From NCBI GenBank assembly GCA_020726505.1, contig JAHLEZ010000015.1, forward strand, positions 1,178,001-1,242,000: a stretch of 64,000 nucleotides of DNA, read 5' to 3'. Every line of letters begins with the position of its first letter. Within the stretch, counting starts at the first letter, position 1. Both the position numbers and the translations under genes were made by a program. Origin of the DNA: Leptodontidium sp. MPI-SDFR-AT-0119. Taxonomy: Eukaryota; Ascomycota; Leotiomycetes; Helotiales; Leptodontidiaceae. The notes under the pieces were generated by a model. That model saw only the letters and a list, made by a program, of their open reading frames with translations. It ran no database searches and had not been told where the DNA came from. Shown here piece by piece: positions 1 to 11,377 of the stretch.

Positions 1-1963
1 CACATGGAATCATGTTACCCTAGGTAGAATGTTATTGGAATGTCATTCAATGCTAGTGCATCGATAGCTAAACATCCATCCTTTCTCTCGGCTGCCTTGT
101 TTAACCCCCCTCGCTTAACTCAAACCAGCAGAACAACATCACGTAGTATACTGGTGTCAAACCTCTGCGCCTGAGTTAAAGTGAGCAGGTAAACTCCATT
201 CATATATATCGCTGTGTTTGTCACAGTTCCGAAACTACTCAGATGATTAATCTTTATAAGAGAGGCAAATGAACTCCACTCCACCTCAAAACCAGAATCG
301 TAAATTAACTGTAAGCTTATTACGCTTAAGTGCTTCTTGTTCCTTAGTACTAATAAGATGTTTAAGACTAAAAGAATTTGTGTTTGTACATGCACTTCTT
401 GTTTTAAAGTATGCCTGTTTACCTTTGTTAAGCACCCGTTGAAATATTGATCATAAAACCAACACACCGTAAAGTTGATCTCCAAACATAGTACTGATTG
501 TATTTGTAGAACTCTTGTAAACAGCAGTATTAACAAAAGCTTAATCAAGATCAAGCAGACTATTTTATTCAATAAACAAGTAAGCTACCCTTTTTGCTGA
601 TGTAGTTTCGTCCAAGAGTTCGTACGGCATTCAAGTGTATAATTAGGGGGTTTCAAGTATAGCCTTGACTATTTATGTATTTTACTTCTCCAGGTGGTCC
701 TTCTCTTTTCGGGTATTTCCGACGAAAAATATAGAGGGGGAAAGATGTATGGTTCGTACCTTGAACAAATCCCTTCATACTCGTTGATCTCTGTGTGCGC
801 CATGTGAAGTCAAACATGCCAGCCCCAAGGTATCCCATTCGTAGCCCGGGTTGACCTCCTTCCTGCGTGGCCTTGTAGCTACATGGCAGTCGCCACCATC
901 CTTAAGATCTCCGGGGCGAGTCAGGAATCTTTTACCGGGCGTCAATATCTGCAGAGATTTGACTTCAAAGAATAGATATGTTTAGCCTCCTGCAGTCATC
1001 TCGTTCCCCCAGAACTAGAAAACCCAGAACAGAAATATCTTCACCGTGTCTCGCCTCTATGTTCATGTTATCTGCACTATCTTCCACCCTCATCCGACAT
1101 ACTTCGTTCACAATTGAACTTAATTTCCTCATTGTTAAGTCCGCCCCCTAAGCAGGTCCAAGTCTTCGCGCCATTGACAAAGTCCATGGGCAGCTAGGAC
1201 AATCGCGTATAGCCCCTCTATTCAAGTTACCTTCGTTCCCCTTCCTTTCCCCCCCTTGTCCTCTCCACTCCTACACCTAGTTTGTCACAGTGGTATTATA
1301 GGGTTTCAAGCATCTCCACCGAAATCGAAATTCCTAACATACCTTTAGTTACGTTGACGACGGGCATCGCATCGCCAAATTTTCTCCACTTTAAATATAC
1401 TTTAAAACGGTTAACTTACTATCGCTACTATCCTAAGTATAATCTTGATTTTAAAAAGGCTCTCAAAGACGGAAAGATCCTACTAAGTATACTAAAAAGC
1501 TTCTTCCCTCCCTCTACTTACAAGCCCATCACCATTAGTCTGTAGTCTATAGGGGATTAAGCGAGGCATTTCCAGGTTGCGAATACGCAAAGTCGGCGTC
1601 TTTACCTTGAAGTAATAAAATAGCAGCTTAATTAATAACATTTTAATCCATGCCAGTGTTAAGAAATAAGCTAGTTAATTAATACTTTCCTTAACTAACT
1701 TTTGAGATTATTCTTTTACGTAAAAAATCCAACTTTTCATTTAGCTGTGGAAAGCCCTGTAGCGCATAGACCCGTAGTAATAGGCTCGTTAAGAGGGAAA
1801 ATGTCTTGTACTCCTAGGCGACGTGATAAATATGCGTTATCCCCTCATAGGAGGCGGAATGACATTAGCAGTTAAGGGTATACTCCTCCTTTCCGAGCTC
1901 CTCGCCCTAGACAAGATACCTAAACTAGGAGACACAGCCGCCGTGCAAAATGACTTCATCCTC
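1..1963. other. gene-poor, partly AT-rich stretch
   Basis: I see no supportable gene here. The longest open frame (120..572, minus) starts at TTG, is rich in Leu, Ile, Val and Asn codons and matches no family I know. Around 1,380-1,740 the sequence is strongly AT-rich, with TTAATTAA-type runs, which in ascomycetes often marks old repeats altered by repeat-induced point mutation. The frame at 1282..1545 (plus) lies in that AT-rich part and looks like a relic rather than a gene. No transposase or reverse transcriptase motif could be read. Confidence 0.4.
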
Positions 1964-3607
1964 CTAGTAGCCAGCAGCGTCCAGCAGGTATGTCCAGATT
2001 TCTCCCCGGGAAGGAAATGGAGGAACAACATGTACCATCTCCCCTAAGGTCATGCCTTGCAAGATAGCAACCTGTGTCGCATTTGCAAACTCCGATCCCT
2101 CAACAGCAACAAAAGTTGCACCAACGAGTTTCTCGGTTCCCTCTTCGATAATCCAGCGAGCCCATCCAGGCTGTCCATCTCCGTACAACCATGCCCCTGG
2201 GATAGAAAAATCGCTGTCGACCACCCTGACTTTCAAGCCAGCGGACTGAGCTAAAGCAAGAGTGTAACCTACAGCACTAATGTTTGGTTCTGTGAAAATC
2301 ACTTGCGGAAATGTGTTTCTGGTGTCCTTCGCTTTTGTGACAGAAACTCCGATAGGAGTGGTAATCTTGCCAGATGGTTGGTGTTCTGCAACAGACGACA
2401 GAATAGCATTGCTAGCAATGCGCGCCTGATACCTACCCATGTGAGTAGTAGGACCAAGACTATTCACGTCCCCGACAGCGTAAAGCCAGGGCTCAGCACC
2501 TTGTGATACAGGGACGGCGAAACTTTCGTCCGTTTCCAAGGGCTGGCCTTCTCCAGCAAGGCCAATGCTCTCAAGCCCAAGATCAAACGTCCTTGGTCTT
2601 CGTCCCGTCACATTTAGGAGCACTGAACCCGAAATGACCTCGCCGTTGGATAAGACAACAGATAACGAGCTCGCAGATTGATTCTCAATTTTCGTGACAT
2701 GCGAAGAGAGTTTGACAGAGACACCACTCGCCTCCAAGGCCTTGCGTACGATCTTCGCAGCTTCCGGCTCACACTTGGGCAGGATTTCCGAAGTGGATGA
2801 GATCAGGGTAACCCTAGAACCAATGGCTGAATAGAAAGTTGCCATTTCAGAACCTACAGCCCCAGCACCGAGAATGATCAAATGCTCAGGAATTGTGTTT
2901 GCCGAAACTGCGTCGCGATTGTTCCAGAGCTGCGTTCCTTCATCAAGACTTTCGATACCCGGAATTGGAGGAACAAAGTGCGTAGATCCCGTAGCAACAA
3001 CGACCGCAATATTGGCAGTAACGCCATATCGCTGTGTTTCACCATGCGGTTGAATGCTGACCGTCTTAGTTCCAGCAATACGTCCAAAACCTCGTGTGAG
3101 CGTTGCTCCACTGGGGGCATTTGAAATGGAAACCCAGTTACTGTCATCCCACAAATCCACAATCTTGTCTCGTCGTTTAAAGACAGCAGCAACATCGATC
3201 TTGGTGTTACCGATGGCTTCTCGAGCTCCGTCGATTGCTTTTGCTGCCTCAAAAGCTTCAATGGGTCGAAGGAGTGCCTTGGACGGAACACATCCAAAGA
3301 AGTGACACTCACCGCCGTAGAGTTCGTGTTGGACGACGAGAACACTCAATCCGGCTTTGGCGAGACGATCTTCAGCGAGGTTGGCAACGGGGCCGCCACC
3401 AAGGATGATGATATCGAAGGCTGTTTTGGTGAGGGCGGAGGGGTGGTAGCCCGTAGGATGAACATTGATGCCTCTCGTCGCCATTTTGATAGAGCGAGCT
3501 GGAAGAGTAAGTTGTGATGAATCTGTTGAGGGATCAATGTGATTTGCAAAACACGAGAAGAATTGATGCTGTACTAAGGAGAAAGATTGAAGGCTCATCA
3601 GGGACAT
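1964..3607 (-). CDS. FAD-dependent pyridine nucleotide-disulfide oxidoreductase (class I flavoprotein)
   Basis: This 547-residue intact single-exon frame belongs to the dihydrolipoamide/glutathione/mercuric reductase superfamily. After residue 60 comes a Rossmann FAD site (DIIILGGGPVAN, GxGxxA form). The redox disulfide follows in GGECHFFGCVPSK (CX4C), which resembles the GGEC...C-PSKALLRP subgroup. The second nucleotide site is ILGAGAVGSEMATFYSAIG and the FAD-ribityl motif is LYAVGDVN. The C-terminal dimerisation domain is present, but the usual catalytic His-x4-Glu is altered: the stretch reads VVPPFPSRGE, with Glu but no His at the expected place. The substrate is therefore unclear. A second ATG at 3484 (MATRGIN) would remove a 41-residue, Ser/Gln-rich N-terminal stretch that could be a targeting peptide. 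The family call is firm and the substrate is unknown. Confidence 0.9.
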   Translation of the reverse strand: MSLMSLQSFSLVQHQFFSCFANHIDPSTDSSQLTLPARSIKMATRGINVHPTGYHPSALTKTAFDIIILGGGPVANLAEDRLAKAGLSVLVVQHELYGGECHFFGCVPSKALLRPIEAFEAAKAIDGAREAIGNTKIDVAAVFKRRDKIVDLWDDSNWVSISNAPSGATLTRGFGRIAGTKTVSIQPHGETQRYGVTANIAVVVATGSTHFVPPIPGIESLDEGTQLWNNRDAVSANTIPEHLIILGAGAVGSEMATFYSAIGSRVTLISSTSEILPKCEPEAAKIVRKALEASGVSVKLSSHVTKIENQSASSLSVVLSNGEVISGSVLLNVTGRRPRTFDLGLESIGLAGEGQPLETDESFAVPVSQGAEPWLYAVGDVNSLGPTTHMGRYQARIASNAILSSVAEHQPSGKITTPIGVSVTKAKDTRNTFPQVIFTEPNISAVGYTLALAQSAGLKVRVVDSDFSIPGAWLYGDGQPGWARWIIEEGTEKLVGATFVAVEGSEFANATQVAILQGMTLGEMVHVVPPFPSRGEIWTYLLDAAGY

Positions 3608-4862
3608 TTGTGTTGTTTATATGAACATCGCAGCGACCCATCTCGCTTAGTTGGCGGTGACTTCGGAACTGCGCCAAGTCAAAAGGTGGTGTCCCCACCC
3701 GTTTGATTCCAAATGATTCCAAATGCAGTCCCTTCGTCATGATAATGCAGATTGTCCAGTCCAATGATAACCCGATTTGAAAATGACGCCTTATGAGTCA
3801 GTCTCCCTTGGCCAAAACCGACGGCAGAGAACACATCAGCAGGATGTTCTTGAGCGGAGAATCCAACTCCAAAGACACGACGTTAGACTTACAGATCTTG
3901 TTCGAATCAATTCCAAGCGTACAGGTAGGGTTGAAAGGGCTGTTAGATTAAAGCGGATGAGATTTTGATATGGTTGAAGCTTCCACTAAGGTCTCGTAGA
4001 ACTCCTCAGGGAAACCAGGTCTTTCCTAATAGACAGGTCTGGTAGGATTGCGGGGTAATTAACGTCATGTTTATCATTGGCGAAGTCCAATCTCAGGTTA
4101 CTCAGTTAACTTCATTCGGCCTCGGAGGTCAGGCATGGGAGAACCGCGCAGCGGATACGTCTTATAGTAGAGGTGATTGGTTCCTGGGGAGAATGAGAGC
4201 CAGCCATCAAAATCCTACAGTAGTAGTTATCAATAGCCAAAAACTTAAATGTTCGAGGGAGAAGGAGATTAAAAATGAACGACCAACAAGGCAACCCCTC
4301 GAGAATGAGAGGCATGTGCAAGAGCAGACATTGAAAGTTGATTACGAGAATAGAGGATCTAACGACGCGTAGCAAGAGAACAAGCCGCCGCATGACGAGG
4401 TGAATTTCTTGAGGAGGATAACAAAGTATTAGAGGCCATATTTGGAAATTTAATTTCGGGCGGGGATGCTCGAGGCCCTGTAAGAGGCCCGCTAAACTAA
4501 GCGTATGCCAAAATAAACATAGGTTAAGCGACAAACCAGGGGTAAAATTTTGAGTTTCCAAAATGGCCTGTTCAAGTGCAGTAATACCAGAAGATGACTT
4601 AACCCCTCGACTAGTAATGTTGCTGCTGCATTGAGGAGAAATCGTGGGGATTAACGGTACTTATTTCACGCCTCCATGTCAGGTAACAAAAACTAATGGC
4701 TGATGTTCGTAGCACGGGATTTGGCCTTAATCATTGCTACTGATCATAACTCAGCCTGTCTTGAATATATATTAAACACCTCTGAGATAACTATATTTGC
4801 CTTTAATGGCTCATGGGTTTTAACCCCGGAGGGGGAGAGTGGCCTATACTGTGAGCTTCTCC
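3608..4862. other. intergenic, no supported gene
   Basis: This stretch lies between the reductase start and the dioxygenase relic. Open frames such as 4067..4372 (plus) and 4112..4561 (minus) overlap each other, have no recognisable motif and are followed by frequent stops. The part next to 3607 is presumably the reductase promoter. Nothing else is supported. Confidence 0.4.
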
Positions 4863-5556
4863 GAGCTGACCCGTTCTGAGTAGCAAATTGGTCAAGAAAC
4901 TGATACTAAGCTAGATGTGACTAGGGAGTATGTTCGAAGCAATCTGATTGATGATATGGTTGGTGTCCCTGTCTACTACGACTTCCAAATCTTGGATCTG
5001 AAGACATGTGAGCCGGGTGTCGGAAAGTGCTTCGAGATCTCTAGTGAATCAAGGCCCCTACCCCACGATACATAGACTGGTCTGCCAACTTTAATGACCG
5101 CAGCTTTAACAGTGTTTACTTCGGCACCATTACATCTAGCAATGGAAACACCGACGACGTATTCGTTCTCAATGAAACTTTCTTCTGAGGTCTTCAATTA
5201 ATCAACGATGAGGGGGTAATCTGCTTCTGTACTTTCTTCGCTAACCATTACAAGGGTCGCGCAATTTACATCCATATTATCCTTCACATGAATACTCCTT
5301 TTCGTGACAATGGAACTATTTACGACTTAACAACAGACTATATCAATAAACTTTTTAGAATCAGTTTATTCGTAGTCAGGTCGAACGATTAGCACTATAT
5401 AACACCAATACCCAAGATATGACCTTTCATGCATGCGGTCGTGTGTTCGCTATTGAAACTGCAAGTAGCGATTCGCTCTTTAACTATGTCATGCTTAGTG
5501 AAACTCGCTTCAGCCTCAATTTGAAGGACTTCTTCTCAGGTCGGCACTCACCATAA
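4863..5556 (+). pseudogene. decayed intradiol ring-cleavage dioxygenase-like gene
   Basis: Three consecutive segments in three different frames read as one intradiol dioxygenase-like protein. Segment 1 (from 4863) gives ELTRSE-stop, then a stretch ending in REYVRSN and a GVPVYYDFQILD...CEP block, the usual start of the catalytic domain. Segment 2 (about 5087-5385) gives NSVYFG, then NGNTDDV, NETFF-stop-GLQ and HYKGRAIYIHI, which corresponds to the conserved metal-ligand region (Tyr and the GRA-x-HIH block). Segment 3 (from about 5362) gives LALYNTNTQDMTFHA and SSDSLFNYVML, typical of the C-terminal part. In-frame stops are TAG at 4881 and 5073 and TGA at 5186, and there are at least two frameshifts. 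The stops are consistent with C-to-T changes (CAG to TAG, CGA to TGA). No functional product is expected. Confidence 0.75.
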
Positions 5557-6608
5557 CACCATGACGCTTCCCATTGAAGAACTAGGCAAGTGAGTAGAGC
5601 ACAAAGGAAGCATCAGCACAATTATATAGACGATTGAGCTGAGCGGCATTCGCACGACACTCATTTTTCGCTCATTACGCCGAGTGGGTTGGAGAAAAAT
5701 CGAGCGTTCTCGGCTGTGGACTAGCTTCATATTCCCAGTACGGACCACACCCGCGTTCGGGCTTAGAGCACTGATTCCGGGGGGGGGATTACAGCTGGCT
5801 TGTGCTATTGCCACCGCTGGTTCCTAGATCTTGAGTGACCGAGCACCCCAGGATAGTTAAAAACGAAGTTCTCTCCATCTGATCGAAATTACGACTAAGC
5901 CACACGAAAGCGGTCTCAATCCGGCAGTTAACAGCGTCCTGAGCGGTGGCATCCGTGATGTACTTCGTACATGTGGTAAAGATCAAAGACTTGGCGTCTG
6001 TGCGTACTACTCGAAGATTCCACTTCACATGGTGTGTTAACCAATGAACCAATCCGGTTTACTCTTTCTCGTCTGTAACAAGTAAGATATGGGTCATTTA
6101 GCACAGATTTCAGATCTTTGATCTTTGCCCCCCGTACGAAGTGCTAATAGTATACTCAGACTACTTATATCACGATTATAAAGCGAATACCTTAATTCAC
6201 GATAAATTACCAGGTATTACAGTAATACGATTGTTGCTTGACGTCGAAGACGGCGACAGTTTCAACCTCATTTGAAGGCTGTTGCATTACCAGGGACCGC
6301 CGGTGCCTAAGCGAGAAATTATCACGAACCAAAACAAAGCTGTCTAAGTGTAGACTAATAAGCACACGACTAATCTTTGCATGAGGGGACTTGCTGCAAA
6401 TCGCTGCAAGGAAACGCTCCCTTTCAAGAAGAAGTCCTCACTTGCCGAGAAGATTTAGATTGATAAAATAAAGAGAGGTGTCTAGCTTTATAACAATTCA
6501 GCACCCCAAGCCCCAAGCGGACAACCAATCCCAGATACGAGCACACATCAAAATACCATGGGCTAGCAGGGAACCAATATGAACCAAGTGAAAGTGAAAG
6601 TGAGGAAT
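5557..6608. other. intergenic, no supported gene
   Basis: Short frames on the minus strand (5548..5814 and 5789..6052) have no motif I recognise. The stretch around 6,140-6,230 is AT-rich. It lies between the dioxygenase relic and the 3' end of the kinase/HET gene, so about 100-200 bases next to 6608 should be the 3' untranslated region of that gene. Confidence 0.35.
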
Positions 6609-9600
6609 TTAGATAATAGCAACAGAACGAATATCTCCCCTTTGAATACCACCCAAACCAGACTCCCCAGCAGCAGAACTCTCATGAAACCGAAAAACGC
6701 CAACCCTCCGAAACGTATCAGGCGCACCCTCCCTTGACTCCCTCAGCAACAACCCCGCACCACCCAGAATCCTTAAACACCATAGCTCATCAGCACCACT
6801 ACTAAAATCCAAACGCGATCTCCCATAGTGTTGAGCATCTAGACAATCCCACTGCGCGAAGGCAAATGGCATCCGCGTTTCCACGTCCAGAATATTATGA
6901 GATTGAGTTCTCTCGATTAGAACCTTCTGCATAGGTCCTTGGATCTTAAGACTCCCACCACTTGAAACTCGTCCGAATGGAGATTTTTCCGATTCGGGTG
7001 TGACGGTACAGCTGAGTATCTTGGCTTCTTCATCGTCAGGAAAATCGAGTATGGCTTTAGACCAGGTGATTGGGCTATCGATAGCAGCCCAAGACCAACT
7101 AGGGGCACGGTATTGTACAGGTGGTGGAAGAGGCGTTGTCGCAAAATCTCGACACCAGAGAAGAGAGTGGATGAGATCGTTGTTCCATAGACCAGCTAGA
7201 TATTTCTGGCCACTTAGCGAAGCGATCTCAGATGCAACTCCCGCGAGAGCAGGCAGCTTGTCTTGCGAAACACTTAATTGTCGTTTCGAATACTCTTTCA
7301 CGATGTCTCTCCACAGTTTGCTGAATTCTTGAGACGGCTTGGTGAGGGGTGAGTCCCAGCATCGTTTCCGGCTTGCTGATATGGTTTTTCTGATGGATAG
7401 CATTTTTAGATTCTCTCGCATCTGGCTCACAATGTCTAGGGTTGATCGATTGCCTCCGCATTCCCATGCCATTCTTGTTGAGGAGTAGTACAGGACTCGA
7501 GGGGACAGTATTCGTTCTTGCAATGTCCATCCACGTTTCGACCAAGGGGAGTCAAGGAGCATTGTGGTGGGTGTATCATCGCACAAGTGCTCAAATTCGT
7601 TGTAACCTTTCGTGCACGTCAAACACATCGGGTTAGGGTCTTCCTCTTTCGGTTTCTCAGCAAGAGACCGATTGCCACCAAATTCTGCATTACCATCACT
7701 AGCCAGGCAGATGGTGAGGCTGCTATGTGAGTATATCTTGTGCATTTGGGAAGACTCCGAGACCCAATCTTCGATACGATCCTGTAGAATGCAAAGTGAA
7801 TCGATCCACAGATACTTGAGCCCAAGAGCACGAGTGATACGCACAGCATCAGAGAATGCGTGAGATAGAGAGGATATCTCAATCCCTTGAGTCATTGCCC
7901 TCAGTGTCTTCGTGGTTGTCTTGAGGATATTGCCAGCACCCCAACAGTGACTGAGCGCCACGTACGGGCTTGGTGAGTCGTTCGATGATTGGAGATGTAT
8001 GAACTCGCTATCAGTCCCAACATTCAAGATTCGGGAAGGAAAGAAGTCTCTTGTGGGACATGAGCAGCTTTTATGATTCGTTGAGCAATTCGTAAACCAT
8101 CGCCGAGCCACGTTCATGGGATCAAATCGATCTCTGGTATCCGCTGTCGTAATGATGAGGTATTTTTCTTCTTCAATATGCTTGTCTTCCTGTTGAGACC
8201 TGTACAGGTGGTAGTAATGATAAGAGTCCTCGATATATCGAGCTGTAGGCCGCTTTCTTGGATCGTCCGACAACATGCTGCTGATGATTTGGAGGCCGTG
8301 CTGTCGAGCCAAGCCAAGCGCTTCATCGATATCCCACAGATGGTGTATCCAGGTCCAAGACTTCCTGAAGTTGCTATGATAGCTCCCGTCCCCGGTCTCG
8401 AATGCTCTGAGGTGTTCGAATGACTTTAGGCTCCGACGGTGTATGACGGTTGCCATCTCAAGGAAGACACAGCCCAAGGAGTAGATGTCGCTGGCTCCAG
8501 CTATGACGGGCTTCCGATTTCTAGTTGCTAGCTCTGGAGCACAATACATTGGAGTAACGGCGCAACTGCTTCCCATTGAAGTTTTGGGATGGGAACCGTC
8601 CATGAGCAGAGCGCCTCCGAAGTCCGACAACATTACATGGCCTCCGGTAACAAGAACATTGCTCGGTTTGATATCGAGATGCTGCCAAGATTTTTCATGC
8701 ATATAAGAAACAGCAGATGTCAAACATCCCATCCATTTGGACAGGTTCGAACTTTTGGTCAAGGGTGCTGAACGATCATTGAGCATGTATTCTGACAGAT
8801 TCCCCTCCGCTACAGGAGACATGATAATGGAAAATTGATCCTCCAAGGTATAATACGCCACGACACCAACAATATGAACATGTCTCAAGCTACAGAGAGC
8901 AACGACCTCCCGCCGAGCCTGGGCTAACGCTGGTAAAGAATGATGAAGATGCGTTCGGATTGATTTCCTGGCAAAGTATGTCTTCGTATTTGGGTGAAGA
9001 ACTTCATCCACTGTGCCAAAGGCGCCATATCCAAGCTTTCTGACGAACTCGAAACCAACGATAGGCGTTTGAGAAGTTGGTGACTTTGTTGGCGCCAGAT
9101 AGGACGATGGCTCTGGATTTTGCACTGCAGGCTGGGCACTTTCATCTCGCCGGTCTTGCTCTCCATCCACTATCGTTTCATTTGAGTGTTGCATCTCCAT
9201 GCCATCACTCTGGAAGTTTTTACTTCTTCCATTAGAATCTTTGTGTGATCGGCGTGGTCTTTTTCCATTTCCACCCTCGGGTGCATTGCTGGGATGGCCT
9301 GGTCTTGAATTGGATCTGTCGTTGCTAAAATGGTCTTGATAACTGTTGTCGCCGCCATGATTTTCATCATCATCGTCCTCATCATCACGGTTGTCATCTT
9401 GATCTGGTGGATGATCGTCGTTCTCGTCATCTTCTGGCCAAGGATCTTTCCAATGCGGTCTCATCCGCAGACCAGTAGCGAAATGTCCGCTGACATGGAC
9501 ACATCTGGTATCCCAATCCGTGAAAGTTTCACCACAAAAGCCACACTGTCTTTTCCAATCCGAATTTATATCTGTATACCATGTGTCGACATTGGGAACG

Positions 9601-11377
9601 CATCCATGGACTTCTTTTGCATGTTTGATGAGTTTGTCTTTACGATGAAAGTCGTGATTCATCCGAAGAACTCTGCCCAGACATTGACCGTGGGTGACGG
9701 TGTTTTGTCCGGCCATGTCAATATGACCCCCACAGAAATGGCAGGCAACGTTTCCATTGGATCCATGAATGAGGCATTCCCACCGTTTCTGAGGCCAATG
9801 TGTTTCCTCGTGTCGTTTCCCTAATTTCCTCAAGTCAGCGTTGCGTCAATGCAAAAGGTAGGACATCGTTGTAGGAGAAAGCTCAGGAAGGTTCAAATAA
9901 AATTGCTGGAAATGAAGCAATAGTACTTACAGTCGGCGACGTGTATGTTTTCCTGGAGGCAATAAGTGCCATCCGACTTGATACGAGTGCACTGAAATGT
10001 TTTCTGTCCATTGACACCAGTCACAGTTCTCTTCCGTTTCTTCTTTGGCGGGATACGATCTTTGACAATTTTTATACCGGACTGATAAGCTGAATCGTTG
10101 TGATCTCTCTTCGGCGTTTGATTTGATGATTGGATTTCTCGATACCACTGTACTGCGTAATCGGCTGGGAATCCAAGATTTGCCGACGCAAAGACGGCAT
10201 TTTCGATATGGTGTAATACGGTTAACCTGACAGCTATACAAAAGTCTAACTGCGTTGTCGACATTCCAAGGAAGGCGGCCAGTTGATCCTTGGGCTTTGC
10301 TGTTTTGGCATCTTTCGATTCGGCGTCTAGATAGCGCTGAGCTTTGAGGAAATCGGGCCATTCTAAGGAAATGCCATCTTCTATATTAGAAGTGTAGGCT
10401 TCAGGTTCGACTCTTGGACGAGCAATTTGATATTGTGCTCGGTCAACAGCTACAGCTTGGGGCCCGCTAAAATCTTGCGGGTACAATCTCATGTCAGGGA
10501 AGGACGGCTGATTGATACTTGGAGGACCAGTGTCACCAAAGTTGCTTGGGAAATGAGTCGTCGAAGAGCCGATATTCGTAGAAAAGTTGCCGTATGGGTG
10601 TTGCATAGACGAGTGAAGCTGTGAATTGTACTGCGAGATAGCGGAGTCTGTCTGGTTGTAAGGTGCATATGACGAAGGTTGCGAGATGTTGAAAGAGCGT
10701 GCTGAATTCGTGAAGGATTGCACACTACTGACTGGCCCTGGGCCAAACCCGTGGAGTTGATTGGAAGTAGAGGTTCCTTGAGAGATTTGGTCGGTGAAGC
10801 CAAGTAGATTACCATCTATGGCATTGGGAAGGCAGGACTGGCAACAACAATTGACGATACTTGAAGTGCCAGCAAGGCATGCAGAACTTCCTAGAGGCGA
10901 TAGTAAGTCATATAAACTGACAAATACTTGAAGCTAACTCACGAGCAGATGGATGTGTAGATTGAACAGCCAGTGGATTTTTTGGGGTGTCTGGTGACTA
11001 TTCAGAGAAGTCAGCATTGCTTTTCAATTTCGTGGAAGACCACGACAGGATATGGTCATGACACCTACTTGATATGCGTTGACCAGGTTGTTTACTCCCT
11101 GAACTCTCACTCGGCCAGTGTCATAATTTGAGTGACTGTTGATTGAGCTTTCAGGTTGAGGAACGTAGGGCGACGTATTATCGAACGTAAGATGTGCCTG
11201 GGCGTCGCCATGGCCCTCAGGTTGAATGGTGAAATTCTCCATGTATTTATTTGGGTATCCTAATTGCATGTTGGAAGAGGATGCCTGCATGAGACCTGGA
11301 TGGTCAATGGTGCGGCGGAAAGACCCTGATTGGGAGACGTCATTTGAACCAGATGAGGCTGCGGTATCGTCGTACAT
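6609..11377 (-). CDS. C2H2 zinc finger - protein kinase - HET domain fusion protein
   Basis: The model has four exons: 11377..11069, 10997..10943, 10890..9931 and 9820..6609. Phases join perfectly and give 1,511 residues. Residues 1-415 are low-complexity (Ser, Asn, Gln, Pro). Residues about 420-555 hold C2H2-like fingers: the exon 3/4 join creates DWKRHEETHWPQKRW, followed by FHRKDKLIKHAKEVH and CGFCGETF...H...H. An Asp-rich linker follows. A protein kinase spans about 698-980: GYGAFGTV, ATP-site Lys in YFARKSI (about K726), HLDIKPSN (Arg of HRD replaced by Leu, so non-RD), SDFGG and CAPELA. The HET domain starts near residue 1061: YVALSHCWG, KYLWIDSLCILQD and KRGWTLQERIL. In ascomycetes HET domains trigger heterokaryon incompatibility or programmed cell death, and non-RD kinases are frequent in immune signalling. 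The function here is inferred from architecture only. Confidence is high for the domains and moderate for exons 1-2. Confidence 0.9.

Noticed and set aside
9330..9824. 164-codon plus-strand frame antisense to the kinase/HET gene
   Set aside because: It overlaps the zinc finger and Asp-rich coding part and consists mostly of Ile/Val/Met from the reverse complement of Asp codons (GAT/ATC). It is a shadow.
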